A program made the translations under genes and the position numbers. From contig OZ245934.1 in assembly GCA_965230005.1 (NCBI GenBank), positions 1,674,001-1,738,000 of the forward strand: a stretch of DNA of 64,000 bases. The letters are read 5' to 3'. Under the pieces are notes generated by a model. That model was not told the origin of the DNA and made no database searches. It saw only the letters and a list, made by a program, of their open reading frames with translations. Below, piece by piece: positions 1 through 8,567 of the stretch. The stretch comes from SZUA-309 sp965230005 (lineage in GTDB: Bacteria > Pseudomonadota > Gammaproteobacteria > Pseudomonadales > Azotimanducaceae). Numbering within the stretch: position 1 is the stretch's first letter; every line of letters begins with the position of its first letter.

Positions 1-1
1 G

Positions 2-364
2 CTCGAGATCGCCAGTGACGCCGATGCCGACCGCAAAGCCCGGGAGACGCTCGAACGCGTCGGTCTCGGACATCGGGAAACGCATTACCCCACGCAGCTG
101 TCCGGCGGTGAGCAACAGCGCGTCGCCATCGCCAGAGCACTCGTCCATGCCCCACCGCTGATCCTTGCGGACGAACCAACGGGCAATCTGGACAAAGACA
201 CCGGAAGCGCCATCAGCGAACTGCTCTTCGACCTGCACGACACCCTCGGCAGCACGCTGGTGATGGTGACCCACGACCAGACCCTCGCCGCGCGCTGCAA
301 CCGTCAGCTGCGCCTCGACGGCGGCACCCTCGTCGAAGGGCTCGATCATGCCCTTTCTGCTTAA
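2..364 (+). CDS. ABC transporter ATP-binding protein, C-terminal part
   Basis: The open frame enters from outside the window and ends at TAA 362-364. It shows the ABC signature LSGGEQQRVAIARAL, the Walker B segment LILADEPTGNLD and the switch histidine in VMVTHDQ, so this is the C-terminal half of a nucleotide-binding domain. The DEPTGNLD wording is typical of the LolD/MacB/YbbA group that works with FtsX-like permeases. Its end overlaps the ATG of the next gene by 17 bp, so the two are translationally coupled and probably form one exporter. The N-terminus with Walker A lies upstream of the window. Confidence 0.93.
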   Translation, partial: LEIASDADADRKARETLERVGLGHRETHYPTQLSGGEQQRVAIARALVHAPPLILADEPTGNLDKDTGSAISELLFDLHDTLGSTLVMVTHDQTLAARCNRQLRLDGGTLVEGLDHALSA

Positions 365-2855
365 ACTCGCCTGGCAGGACCTTCGCGGCAGCGGTCAATC
401 CCTCTGGGTGCTTTGCGCCTGTCTCGTTCTCGGCGTCACGCTCGTGGCCGCCACCGGCGGTCTTTATCAGCAGGTCTGGGAGGGTCTGCAGACCGATAGC
501 CTCAAGTACAGCGGCGGTGATCTGAAGGTCCATGCGCGCTCGCGCCTGCCTCGGGAAGCCATCGACTGGATGGAAGCGCGCGGTGACCTGTCGCTGCTCA
601 TCGAGCTCGATACGATGATGGGCACCGTCGCCGGTGACTTTCATCTGGTAGAAGTGCAGAGCGTCGATGATCGCTATCCGCTCTACGGCGAGCTGGTCCT
701 CGATCCACCGCTTCCTCTCGATGCAGCGACAGCGCTGCAGGACGGTCGCTACGGGCTCGCCGTGGATCCCGTGCTTGCCGACCGCCTGGGTATCAACATC
801 GGCGATGAAGTGGAGATCGGAGCACTGCTGCTCGAGGTCCGCGCGCGGATCGCGGAACAGCCGGACCGTCGCCTGAGTGCCAGCTGGCTCGGCAGTCCGG
901 TGATGATCGCCGAAGACGCTTTGCTGAACTCAGGCTTGCTTCACCCCGCGAGCCGCGTCGACTACGAATACCGGGTGCGTACGGACGTTGATCCAGAGGC
1001 CTGGCAAAGCGCCCTTTTTGAGGCGTTTCCGGACAGCGACTGGGAAGTCAGCACCTTCCTCGACAGCAGCGACCGCATCGGGGAACGACTGGCTCAAGCC
1101 GGATCGGCGCTGCTGATCGTCGGCTTCAGCACGCTCTTCATTGGTGGACTCGGGGTATACAACAGCGTGCAGGCATACCTGCAGGGGAAGCTCGGCACGA
1201 TCGCCACGTTGCGCTCTCTGGGTCTGCGCGACAGACCCCTGACCACCGTGTACCTGCTGCAGATTCTGATCCTGAGCGGCCTGTCCTGTATCGCGGGGGC
1301 CCTACTTGGCCTGATGCTGTCTTTCACCGGCGCACTCTTTGCCGAAAGCCAGGTTCAGGTAAACACAGCGCTTTCCAGCGCTCTGACACCGAGCCTGCTG
1401 GCAGCTGTGTTCGGTTTGCTCACCGCACTCACCTTTGCCGCGCCTGCGGTGGGCCGCGCCCTGTCCGTCGATCCGGCGGTGCTGTTTCGCAGCATTGACG
1501 GCGTCGCCACGGCGACACCCCGAGGCTGGTGGCTGGCTTCGATCGGCGGTGCGGGACTGATCGTGTTCATTGTGCTGATCGCTCTGCCCGATCCGATTTT
1601 CGCCCTCGCCTTTGTCGCCACGGTCGCGGGCCTGCTCCTGCTGCTGGAAGGTATCGTTCGACTCATCCGGCGCCTGGCCCTGCGCATGGATGGCCAGGCA
1701 CCCACGCGGCGCTACTTCGCTCTGCATCTGGCCCTCGCCAATCTGCATCGACACGGCTCGGCCCTGCGGGTCTCACTTCTCACGCTGGGCTCCGCTCTGA
1801 CGCTGCTTGTGGCCTGCACGGTCCTGATCTCGACGTTACTGGACACGATCGCCAGCACAATCCCCGAGGAGTCGCCGGATCTCGTGATGTATGACGTGGC
1901 GCCGCACCAGCTGGATCCAGTGACCGCGATTCTCGAGGATCAGGGCGCCAGGCAGATTGACATGGCACCGCTCGTCCAGGGGCGGCTCATCACCATCAAC
2001 GGCATCTCACCCGACTCAGACAGCAGCCTTGATGCTCAGCGCGAGGCCCGCGACGAACACAAGCTGACCTATCGAGCCGGCAACATCGACAACGTCACCA
2101 TGGTGCGGGGAAGCTGGTGGCCCGAGGAGGCTACCGGCGACGCTGCCTGGGTGGTCATGGAGGATCGCGAGGCAGACGAAATCGGTCTCGACGTTGGCGA
2201 TCTGCTCACCTTCAGCATCGAGGGGCAGCAGGTCGATGCGAAACTTTCGGGAATCTTCCGTCAGCAGGGGCTGCAAACCCGTTTCTGGTTCGAAGCCATC
2301 CTGTCAGACGGTGTGCTGGATCCTTTTATTGCCCGCTACGTCGGTGCCAGCTTCATGACGCCGGAGGGCGCCATTGCGGCGCAGAACGAGATCTCGACGA
2401 TTGCCCACAATGTGGTCTCAGTACGCACGGCCACGCTCATCGCTACCGCCAGAGAACTGCTCGGTCAGGCGGTGGCGGGGCTGGTCGTCGTCTCAGCCGT
2501 CGCCTTCTCCGTCAGTCTGCTGGTGCTGACGGGCGTCATGGCGAGTCATCGTTCGAGACAGGTCTACTACTCCACCATCCTCCATACGATCGGCGCGCGC
2601 TTGAGCGTCATCCGCATGAGTCTGAGCATGGAGTACGTGCTGCTCGCGGTGATCACTTCCCTATTCGCCCTGACCCTCGGGATTCTCATCGCCCTGCCGC
2701 TGCTGCACTTCCAGCTGCGTCTGCCGCTCGAGTTCCCGCTCTGGCCGGCAGTGGCGACCGCCTTTGGCGTCAGCGCCGTCTGCCTCTATGCTGGTGCCGA
2801 TTACCTGATGCGGCGCCTGAAACTGCAGCCCGCTTCACTCCTGCGGGGCCAGTAG
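348..2855 (+). CDS. FtsX-like ABC transporter permease (YbbP-type)
   Basis: This is an 835-residue inner-membrane protein. One TM helix lies near residues 17-37, a large periplasmic domain follows, and three TM helices occupy about 245-365. A further membrane block lies at about 395-440 and 470-500, then a second periplasmic domain, then the last three TM helices at about 690-825. This is the duplicated FtsX/MacB core of YbbP-like permeases of about 800 residues. It overlaps the ATPase gene upstream and probably forms the membrane half of that exporter. The cargo cannot be told from sequence; lipoproteins or hydrophobic molecules are usual for the family. Confidence 0.9.
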   Translation: MPFLLKLAWQDLRGSGQSLWVLCACLVLGVTLVAATGGLYQQVWEGLQTDSLKYSGGDLKVHARSRLPREAIDWMEARGDLSLLIELDTMMGTVAGDFHLVEVQSVDDRYPLYGELVLDPPLPLDAATALQDGRYGLAVDPVLADRLGINIGDEVEIGALLLEVRARIAEQPDRRLSASWLGSPVMIAEDALLNSGLLHPASRVDYEYRVRTDVDPEAWQSALFEAFPDSDWEVSTFLDSSDRIGERLAQAGSALLIVGFSTLFIGGLGVYNSVQAYLQGKLGTIATLRSLGLRDRPLTTVYLLQILILSGLSCIAGALLGLMLSFTGALFAESQVQVNTALSSALTPSLLAAVFGLLTALTFAAPAVGRALSVDPAVLFRSIDGVATATPRGWWLASIGGAGLIVFIVLIALPDPIFALAFVATVAGLLLLLEGIVRLIRRLALRMDGQAPTRRYFALHLALANLHRHGSALRVSLLTLGSALTLLVACTVLISTLLDTIASTIPEESPDLVMYDVAPHQLDPVTAILEDQGARQIDMAPLVQGRLITINGISPDSDSSLDAQREARDEHKLTYRAGNIDNVTMVRGSWWPEEATGDAAWVVMEDREADEIGLDVGDLLTFSIEGQQVDAKLSGIFRQQGLQTRFWFEAILSDGVLDPFIARYVGASFMTPEGAIAAQNEISTIAHNVVSVRTATLIATARELLGQAVAGLVVVSAVAFSVSLLVLTGVMASHRSRQVYYSTILHTIGARLSVIRMSLSMEYVLLAVITSLFALTLGILIALPLLHFQLRLPLEFPLWPAVATAFGVSAVCLYAGADYLMRRLKLQPASLLRGQ

Positions 2856-2882
2856 CGACACGAGATTCCAGGAGATCGCGCC

Positions 2883-3410
2883 ATGGCGACAACCGCCGAG
2901 GCTTCTACAGAGAAAATCGTTCCGCACAGTCGGGCCGCTAAGCTCGCTCATTGGGGCTTCATCGCCGTGTTCCTCTACGCGCTGACCAAGCAACTCGACG
3001 AGGTGGAAGAACTCGAGGACCTGGCCCTGCTGCAGAATGAGATGGTGTTTGCGGTCCTGTTTCTGCTGCTGCTCGCCGCCCGCTTCGTGTTCATGCACCG
3101 CACCCGGCCAACGGTGTTGCCCGCCAGCACGCCGCCGGGCACGCTGCGCCTCACCCGTGCCGTGCACCTTGCCATGTACGCCGGTCTGGCGCTCATCGCA
3201 CTGAGCGGTCTGGTGATCGGTGCGCTTTACGGAGCCGGTATCAAGTCAAGCATCGCCATGGAAGCAGCCCTGATCGTCCACGAAATCGCAGTCAACGGCA
3301 GCTATTTCCTGATTCTCGGTCACATAGCGGCCGCCCTTTACCACCGCAGCCAGGCCGATGGCATCTGGGACGCAATGGTCCCCTTCTGGAAAGAGCGGAC
3401 CCGGGAGTAA
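2883..3410 (+). CDS. Cytochrome b561-like membrane protein
   Basis: The 175-residue protein has four predicted TM helices (about 20-37, 52-70, 92-118 and 135-155). Histidines in or near helices (H23, H95, H133, H147, H154) fit bis-histidine haem b ligation in the bacterial cytochrome b561/di-haem family. It starts 27 bp after the permease stop, behind a GGAG-like site, and may be co-transcribed with it. The role would be electron transfer at the inner membrane, but partner and substrate cannot be read from the sequence. Haem binding is inferred from histidine positions only. Confidence 0.7.
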   Translation: MATTAEASTEKIVPHSRAAKLAHWGFIAVFLYALTKQLDEVEELEDLALLQNEMVFAVLFLLLLAARFVFMHRTRPTVLPASTPPGTLRLTRAVHLAMYAGLALIALSGLVIGALYGAGIKSSIAMEAALIVHEIAVNGSYFLILGHIAAALYHRSQADGIWDAMVPFWKERTRE

Positions 3411-3461
3411 GGATCCAGCGGCCCGCCGGTCGCTCTCAGCCCGGCGTCAAAACTCCGCAGA

Positions 3462-4574
3462 CTAAGTGCGGCTGATCAGCGCGGCCAGCGGCCCGTGCCG
3501 AGCCCGATCAATGAATTCCTGCTGATGCGGCATGAGCGCCTGGTTCGGCACCAGTTCCGTGCCCGCATAAGGATCCCGCACCGACGTCCTGATCCCACTC
3601 AGCTCTTCGATCACGGCGAGCCCGCAGAGCGGCACGTAAAAGTCCGAGTAACCGCCCTCGTGATTGAACATCAGACGACCACCGCAGAGCTCATCGGCCA
3701 CGGCCATCATGCGCTGCGTGAACTGCCGGAAGTGGCTTGCAAGCAGCAGCATGTGGCTCATGGGATCGAAGTAACCGGCGTCGTAGCCACAGGCAACCAC
3801 GATCAGGGTCGGCCGAAAGGCCTCGAGCGCCGGTATCACGACCTGATCTATCGCCGCGAGGTAGGCCTCGCCCCCACTTCCGGCCGGGAGCGGCACATTG
3901 ATGTTGAAGCCTTCACCGGCTGCTTCACCAAGTTCTTCAGGGAAACCCAGATCGGAGGGGTACAGCATGTCCTGGTGCAGGGAAATCGTCAGAACGTCGC
4001 AGCGATCATAGAAAGCCTGCTGAGTGCCATTGCCATGGTGCACGTCCCAGTCCACCACCGCTACGCGATCGGTCAACCCGGCATCGATGGCACTCATGAT
4101 GCCGAGGCCGATGTTGTTGAATATGCAGAACCCCCGCCCGCGATCCCGCTCCGCGTGGTGGCCCGGCGGTCGCACCAGTGCATAGGCGTTACTGACCTCA
4201 CCCTTTGCAACGGCGGCGATGGCCGCGCTGGTACCGCCAACGCCAAGCCGTGCAATCTCCGCCGATCCCGCGCCCATGGGCGTGAACTCCCCGGCGTCGC
4301 CGCCGCCCTGGTCACTCAGCTGTTGAACGCGGGCGATGTATTCGGGCGTGTGGAAGCGCAGCAGGTCTTCCTCCGACGCTTCTGCGCAGGCGATGGCCCG
4401 AAGCTGAGGCGTCAGGTCATAGGCGTCGAGCAGGTTCTTCAGTTTGCGTTTGGTTTCCGCGTTCTCCACATGCACGCCGGGCTGCAGATCGCCCTTCACC
4501 GCATAGGAGCCCGAAGCAGGGCCTGTGAAGTGCCACATGCAGCGTTCCTGCCAGACGAAGCCCGTGTTGCTCAT
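3462..4574 (-). CDS. HDAC-family deacetylase (acetylpolyamine amidohydrolase-like)
   Basis: This is a zinc hydrolase of the arginase/deacetylase fold, 370 residues, cytoplasmic. The motif PPGHHAE at 136-142 supplies the catalytic histidine pair. VDWDVHHGNGTQ supplies zinc ligands D177 and H179, and D265 in ACGYD is the third ligand. The HEGGY segment near the C-terminus carries the catalytic tyrosine. I start at ATG 4574 (MSNTGFVW); the frame is open further upstream but would run into the preceding gene. It lies 10 bp downstream of a copper amine oxidase on the same strand. The pair therefore suggests removal of an N-acetyl group and oxidation of an amine or polyamine. Acetylpolyamine as the substrate is an inference. 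Confidence 0.9.
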   Translation of the reverse strand: MSNTGFVWQERCMWHFTGPASGSYAVKGDLQPGVHVENAETKRKLKNLLDAYDLTPQLRAIACAEASEEDLLRFHTPEYIARVQQLSDQGGGDAGEFTPMGAGSAEIARLGVGGTSAAIAAVAKGEVSNAYALVRPPGHHAERDRGRGFCIFNNIGLGIMSAIDAGLTDRVAVVDWDVHHGNGTQQAFYDRCDVLTISLHQDMLYPSDLGFPEELGEAAGEGFNINVPLPAGSGGEAYLAAIDQVVIPALEAFRPTLIVVACGYDAGYFDPMSHMLLLASHFRQFTQRMMAVADELCGGRLMFNHEGGYSDFYVPLCGLAVIEELSGIRTSVRDPYAGTELVPNQALMPHQQEFIDRARHGPLAALISRT

Positions 4575-4584
4575 GACTGTTTCC

Positions 4585-6465
4585 TCAATCGCTGTGGCAC
4601 GAGGACGGCAGATCGAGCGTCGGGTTGCGGTCGAAGAAGCCGATGGGAATGAGGTGGAAGCCACAGTACTCCACGGGCATCACCGGCCAGTCTTCCGGTC
4701 GCGGCACATGAGTCACGGCGACCGTGTGCCACATGACCAGATCGCAGTCACTGAGGTCGCGGTTACCGGCAGTCAGCTCCGGCAGCCCGCCCTGGCCCTC
4801 GTGCATGACCGTGTAAGGACCGGCGGCGTGTAGCTCGCCGTCCACGTAGGGCGTCGCCCAGAGGTGATGTCTGCCGAAGCCCGCCCGCTTGGCAACCTGT
4901 GAATCAGGGTGGGCGAAGAGCGTCGGCGCCGCCTGGGGCAGCAGCTTGTAAGCAACGGGCTGACCCAGACCGTTTGTGGACGACGGGTTGGTGACTTTCC
5001 AGTAACGGGACACTTCGGGGGCAATGTTTCGCCTGGCGCTTGCCTCGTCCGTGAGCTGTCGGGAGACAGAGCGGAACTGAGTACCTTCCGGGTTGTCATC
5101 GTCGATTGGCATCACTTCGATCTGGTTTTCATAGAGCGCGTTGTTCCCACCATCGAGCTCCCAGTCCAGCCGGAAGCAGAAAACATGCTGGTGCACGGGA
5201 GAGGACAGCTCAGTGGAAATCAGTGGCGACTGCCCGGCATTAACCTGCCCGTCCGTTACGGCACTCACGCCGACGATGCCGGTGAGTTTGATTTCCATCT
5301 GAATGGTGCCGTCCAGATAGAGATACCAGTAAAACCCGTAATCGTAGTTGCCGATGGTGAAGATCGAGGAGATCACCAGGCGGCGGGACCGGCGCACTTC
5401 GCTGGTTTTGGCTTCGCTGTCGTAGTGCTTCCACTGAATGCCGTAGTCTTCTTCATGCATGCAGATGGCGTTCTCGATCGTCTTGACGGTGCCCTCGTGG
5501 GTAATCTGGTCGATGTCGAAGTAGTGGATCTCCCCCAGGCAATCGCAGCCCAGCTTCAGCGAGTTGATGAGCTGCCCCATGTTGTACTCGCTCGCGTCGA
5601 GCACGTGCTTCCAGCTGTGCATGGGATCGTTGTCCCCGTAGGGCACCACCATCTCAGAAAGCGCAGCGCGATAGAGGATGGGCCGCTCGCGCAGGGACAG
5701 CTGATGCAGCACAAGGCCGTTGACGGGATGAATCCCTACCCGGAACTCGTAGCCCTGCCATTGCACCCGATAGCCGTCGACGGTGAAGCTCGGCCCATCC
5801 GGTTGGGTGATCGCGAGCTCCTTCAGGTCCTCGCGCAGACTCGACTGACTGGCCGCATCAAACCGCCCGCCGGCTTCCGGCATGGGGACAACGCCGTTGT
5901 CTTCGATGGCCACCACCTGCCCGGCGGTGATGTCCACATGGGCAATGAGGCCGTGGATGGGGCGGGCATAGCCGTTGTCGGTCTTGTCCTCCCGGAGGAA
6001 GGCGATGCAACGCACGGCCCGATGCCCTTCGGGAATCGCCGAGTGGGCAAAGCCGCCGGCAGGCCAGGGATCCACCTGTATCAGTTCCAGGTCTTCTTCG
6101 GTGGCAATGGCAATGCCACGCTCGGCCACAGCCTGCAACCATGCCTCGTTCTGCTTCGTCAGCATCACGGCAACCCCGAGATCGGCGAAGCCATAAGGCG
6201 CCTGAGCGCTGCCAGGCAGTCGCGAGATGGAAGCCTCCCCCTCCTCAAGATTCACATCCGCAACGAAACCGCCATCTGCCTGTTCATCCACGCCGAGGAG
6301 GCGCACGACTCGAGGCACGGCTCTGCCCGCCTTCACCGCCGCTTTCGGCGGTTCCACAAGACCCGCAGAGGAAAAGAACGCCTGCTCGGCATCATGTTGG
6401 CTCCGGAAACAGCTGACGGCACTCGAAATCTCAGCCGCAGAAAGCGGATCAAGGGGATGGGTCAT
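4585..6465 (-). CDS. Copper-containing primary-amine oxidase
   Basis: The 626-residue enzyme oxidises primary amines to aldehydes with release of ammonia and H2O2. The TPQ motif is visible as TIGNYDYG, with Y374 as the topaquinone precursor. D290 in KHVLDASEYNMG fits the catalytic base, and H425 and H427 (HQHVF) fit two copper ligands, with a third expected in the GRHHLW segment. No signal peptide is evident, as in several bacterial cytosolic amine oxidases. The start at ATG 6465 gives a length normal for the family. It is followed by the deacetylase gene after only 10 bp, so they are probably one operon for amine or polyamine breakdown. Confidence 0.95.
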   Translation of the reverse strand: MTHPLDPLSAAEISSAVSCFRSQHDAEQAFFSSAGLVEPPKAAVKAGRAVPRVVRLLGVDEQADGGFVADVNLEEGEASISRLPGSAQAPYGFADLGVAVMLTKQNEAWLQAVAERGIAIATEEDLELIQVDPWPAGGFAHSAIPEGHRAVRCIAFLREDKTDNGYARPIHGLIAHVDITAGQVVAIEDNGVVPMPEAGGRFDAASQSSLREDLKELAITQPDGPSFTVDGYRVQWQGYEFRVGIHPVNGLVLHQLSLRERPILYRAALSEMVVPYGDNDPMHSWKHVLDASEYNMGQLINSLKLGCDCLGEIHYFDIDQITHEGTVKTIENAICMHEEDYGIQWKHYDSEAKTSEVRRSRRLVISSIFTIGNYDYGFYWYLYLDGTIQMEIKLTGIVGVSAVTDGQVNAGQSPLISTELSSPVHQHVFCFRLDWELDGGNNALYENQIEVMPIDDDNPEGTQFRSVSRQLTDEASARRNIAPEVSRYWKVTNPSSTNGLGQPVAYKLLPQAAPTLFAHPDSQVAKRAGFGRHHLWATPYVDGELHAAGPYTVMHEGQGGLPELTAGNRDLSDCDLVMWHTVAVTHVPRPEDWPVMPVEYCGFHLIPIGFFDRNPTLDLPSSCHSD

Positions 6466-6541
6466 GGAACTTTGGCACCTCGTACTGGTTGGCGTTGTGA
6501 GTCTCAGAGGATCTTATGTTGCTCTCAGCTTGCCCGATAGT

Positions 6542-6551
6542 CCTCTAGAGG
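6542..6551. promoter_or_regulatory. Short palindrome upstream of the amine oxidase operon
   Basis: A perfect 10-bp palindrome (CCTCTAGAGG) lies in the 142-bp gap between the amine oxidase start and the stop of the neighbouring TetR gene. It could be a regulator site for the amine oxidase operon, but ten bases can also arise by chance. No other signal is clear in this gap. Confidence 0.25.
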
Positions 6552-6607
6552 GGCGCCCTTCCTTGGACAGGGTGGCGAGGGAAAGGCGGAGGTGGGCCGC
6601 GAACGGT

Positions 6608-7210
6608 TCAGGGCTCTTGTTGAGCGGTGAGTCTTCTGACGGCGAGTCTCAACACTTCGGTCGCCTTGGCGACCCCCAGACGCTGATCGCGGCGCAGACT
6701 CTTCCAGTATTCGATGCTGAGCACGCCATCGAGCGCTTCAAAAAGCGTCGATTCGTTGGCGAGTTCCTGGGGGAGGATCGCTTTGAGCCGCTTGCGGCGG
6801 CGAAGGACCCCAACGTTCCTGGTCGAAGCGCCCGAGCGGTAACGGTTCCACACCGTCGAGACATAGAGCGGCAGGAGCGATTCGTAAACTCTGACCCGGC
6901 GCTCGATCACCACCTCGAGCAGTTCCGGCCAGGGCGCACCTGCGTGATCGGGAAAAGGCTCATCCATGACGCTGGCAGCATCCGCATCGGCGGCTTCCAT
7001 GAAGCTGCGATGCAGCGACTCCATATCCGGGAAATGCCGAAACAGCGTACGCGTCGTGATCTCGGCGCGTGCGGCGATCTCACGGGCCGTCGGATCCGCG
7101 GCACCTTCCAGGATCAGTTCCCGGGTAGCCGCAAGGATCCGCCGTCGCGTTGCGACGGTCCGTTCCATCCTTCCGTCGGTCCTGACGATCGTCGCTTCAG
7201 TCACCGGCAC
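6608..7210 (-). CDS. TetR/AcrR family transcriptional regulator
   Basis: The 200-residue protein has an N-terminal helix-turn-helix at about 20-62 (TRRRILAATRELI, then TAREIAARAEITTRTLFRHF), typical of TetR repressors. The remaining helices form the ligand-binding and dimer domain. It is transcribed away from the GrdB-like gene, and the 136-bp space between them contains a perfect palindrome at 7279-7295 that is a good candidate operator. It therefore probably controls the divergent selenoprotein/dioxygenase genes and itself. The ligand is unknown. Confidence 0.92.
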   Translation of the reverse strand: MPVTEATIVRTDGRMERTVATRRRILAATRELILEGAADPTAREIAARAEITTRTLFRHFPDMESLHRSFMEAADADAASVMDEPFPDHAGAPWPELLEVVIERRVRVYESLLPLYVSTVWNRYRSGASTRNVGVLRRRKRLKAILPQELANESTLFEALDGVLSIEYWKSLRRDQRLGVAKATEVLRLAVRRLTAQQEP

Positions 7211-7278
7211 GCCTTAAGCGAAAGATTTCCACCGCCTGGCCCGGCTCTGGGCTTAGGGCCGGGCACTCATGAATAATA

Positions 7279-7295
7279 TGTCACTGACAGTGACA
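7279..7295. promoter_or_regulatory. Candidate TetR operator (TGTCACT-GAC-AGTGACA)
   Basis: This is a perfect 17-bp palindrome with 7-bp arms and a 3-bp centre. It lies between the divergent TetR gene (start 7210) and the GrdB-like gene (start 7347). Position and symmetry fit a TetR-family operator. Its presence also argues that the GrdB-like gene starts at ATG 7347 and not at the upstream in-frame ATG at 7269. Confidence 0.7.
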
Positions 7296-7346
7296 TTTGT
7301 TATCCAATGTGTCAATATCTCGCAAGATCGACGGGAGAATCACGAC

Positions 7347-8567
7347 ATGGTCCGGTTGAGCGACCTGCCCGACTACGAACGGGAGCATCTGCTGGCAAAG
7401 AACCTGCCGCCGCTGGGACCACCGGTGTGGACCAGCCCCGACAAGCCGCTCAGCGAGATGCGCTTCGCCCTGGTGACCACCGCCGGCCTCCACTATCGCG
7501 ACGATGCGGCCTTCGAACTTGCGGACGCGACTTTCCGACCCATCGATGGCCAGGAGAACCCGGACAACCTCGTCATGTCGCACAGTTCCGTCAATTTCGA
7601 CAAAACAGGCTTCACCGAAGACGTGAATCTCGTCTTTCCGATCGCCCGCTTCCAGGAACTGGCCGCCCGGGGGACCATCGGCAGTGTCGCCGACATCCAC
7701 TACAGCTTCATGGGCGCCGGACTGCTCCCGGCCGCCTATGAGCGCAACGCCGCTCAGGTTGCCGGGCTTCTGAAGCAGGACGAAGTCGACGCGGTTTTCC
7801 TCACCCCTGTGTGACCCAACTGCACGCGCGCCGTGTGTGCGCTCAGCTACTTTCTCGAACGCGAAGGTCTGGCGACCACGGGCATCAGCCTCGTTCGAGA
7901 AAACACCGCAAGCATGCAGCCACCTCGAGCCCTGTGGGTCACCTTTCCCCTGGGTCGCCCCCTCGGCAAACCCGGAGATTCGGCCTTTCAGCATGGCGTC
8001 ATTGACGCGGCCCTCGATCTCCTGAAGCGCGAAAGTGGCCCGGTGCTCGAGGACTACCCGCTGGACGCGCCAGCCGTTGAAGCAGAAACCGCCGCCGCCT
8101 GCCCGGTCTCTTTCGCTCGGGACCGGGGTGACGAAGACAGCTGGCAGGCACGCCTCGAACGGGAATTCAATCAGCTGAGACCCTGGTACGAGCTCGCCGT
8201 GAGACGCCGCGGAGGCCGCACGCTGGTCGGTATCGCAGACGACCCGCCGGAGGAGAACCTCAAGAAACTGGCCATCAGTCTCGATGAAGGCGCCGTGCCG
8301 GACGACATCACCTGGCTCAAACGGGCCGTCGAAGACCTGAAAGCGTATTACCTGGAAGCCATGACCGCGCAGCCCGGTGACTATGACGCTCAGGCCATCC
8401 AGGCTCAGTTCTGGCGGGATACCGCCTTTGGCGCGGCAGTGCTCACCTTCTTCGAGCATTTTCAGAACTCAGAGAACGATCAGCTGAAGCTGATCGCCCG
8501 AGCACTCGCGCCACGGGAGGCCGTGGGTGCCGCAACCGGACCGCAAGGAGGAAAGGCAGATGCCTGA
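7347..8567 (+). CDS. GrdB-like reductase family protein, predicted selenoprotein (Sec at in-frame TGA 7812-7814)
   Basis: Two open stretches in the same frame, 7347-7811 and 7815-8567, are separated by a single TGA. Read through, they give one 406-residue protein with Sec at position 156 in the motif VFLTPVUPNCTR. This resembles the UxxC-type redox site of the glycine/sarcosine/betaine/D-proline reductase selenoprotein B family. The upstream half continues without any start-like boundary into the downstream half, and a hairpin follows the TGA (7822-7840). I chose ATG 7347 because GGGAG precedes it and the operator palindrome lies upstream. Its stop overlaps the next ATG (ATGCCTGA). Without recoding it would be annotated as two broken ORFs. 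Its reaction in this aerobic-looking catabolic setting is unknown. Confidence 0.72.
7822..7840 (+). promoter_or_regulatory. Possible bacterial SECIS hairpin
   Basis: Seven bases after the TGA, GCACGC (7822-7827) pairs fully with GTGTGC (7835-7840), including one G-U pair, around a 7-base loop. Position fits bacterial SECIS elements, whose loop lies some 15-35 nt after UGA. The loop ends in GU but lacks the GGU of the E. coli formate dehydrogenase element, so the call is tentative. Confidence 0.45.

Noticed and set aside
4909..6540. 543-codon plus-strand open frame over the amine oxidase
   Set aside because: Entirely antisense to a gene with TPQ and copper motifs; shadow frame.
7281..8459. 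392-codon open frame on the minus strand
   Set aside because: Antisense to the GrdB-like gene; translation has no recognisable domain and is typical of G+C-rich shadow frames. The plus-strand reading with one TGA has clear family features.
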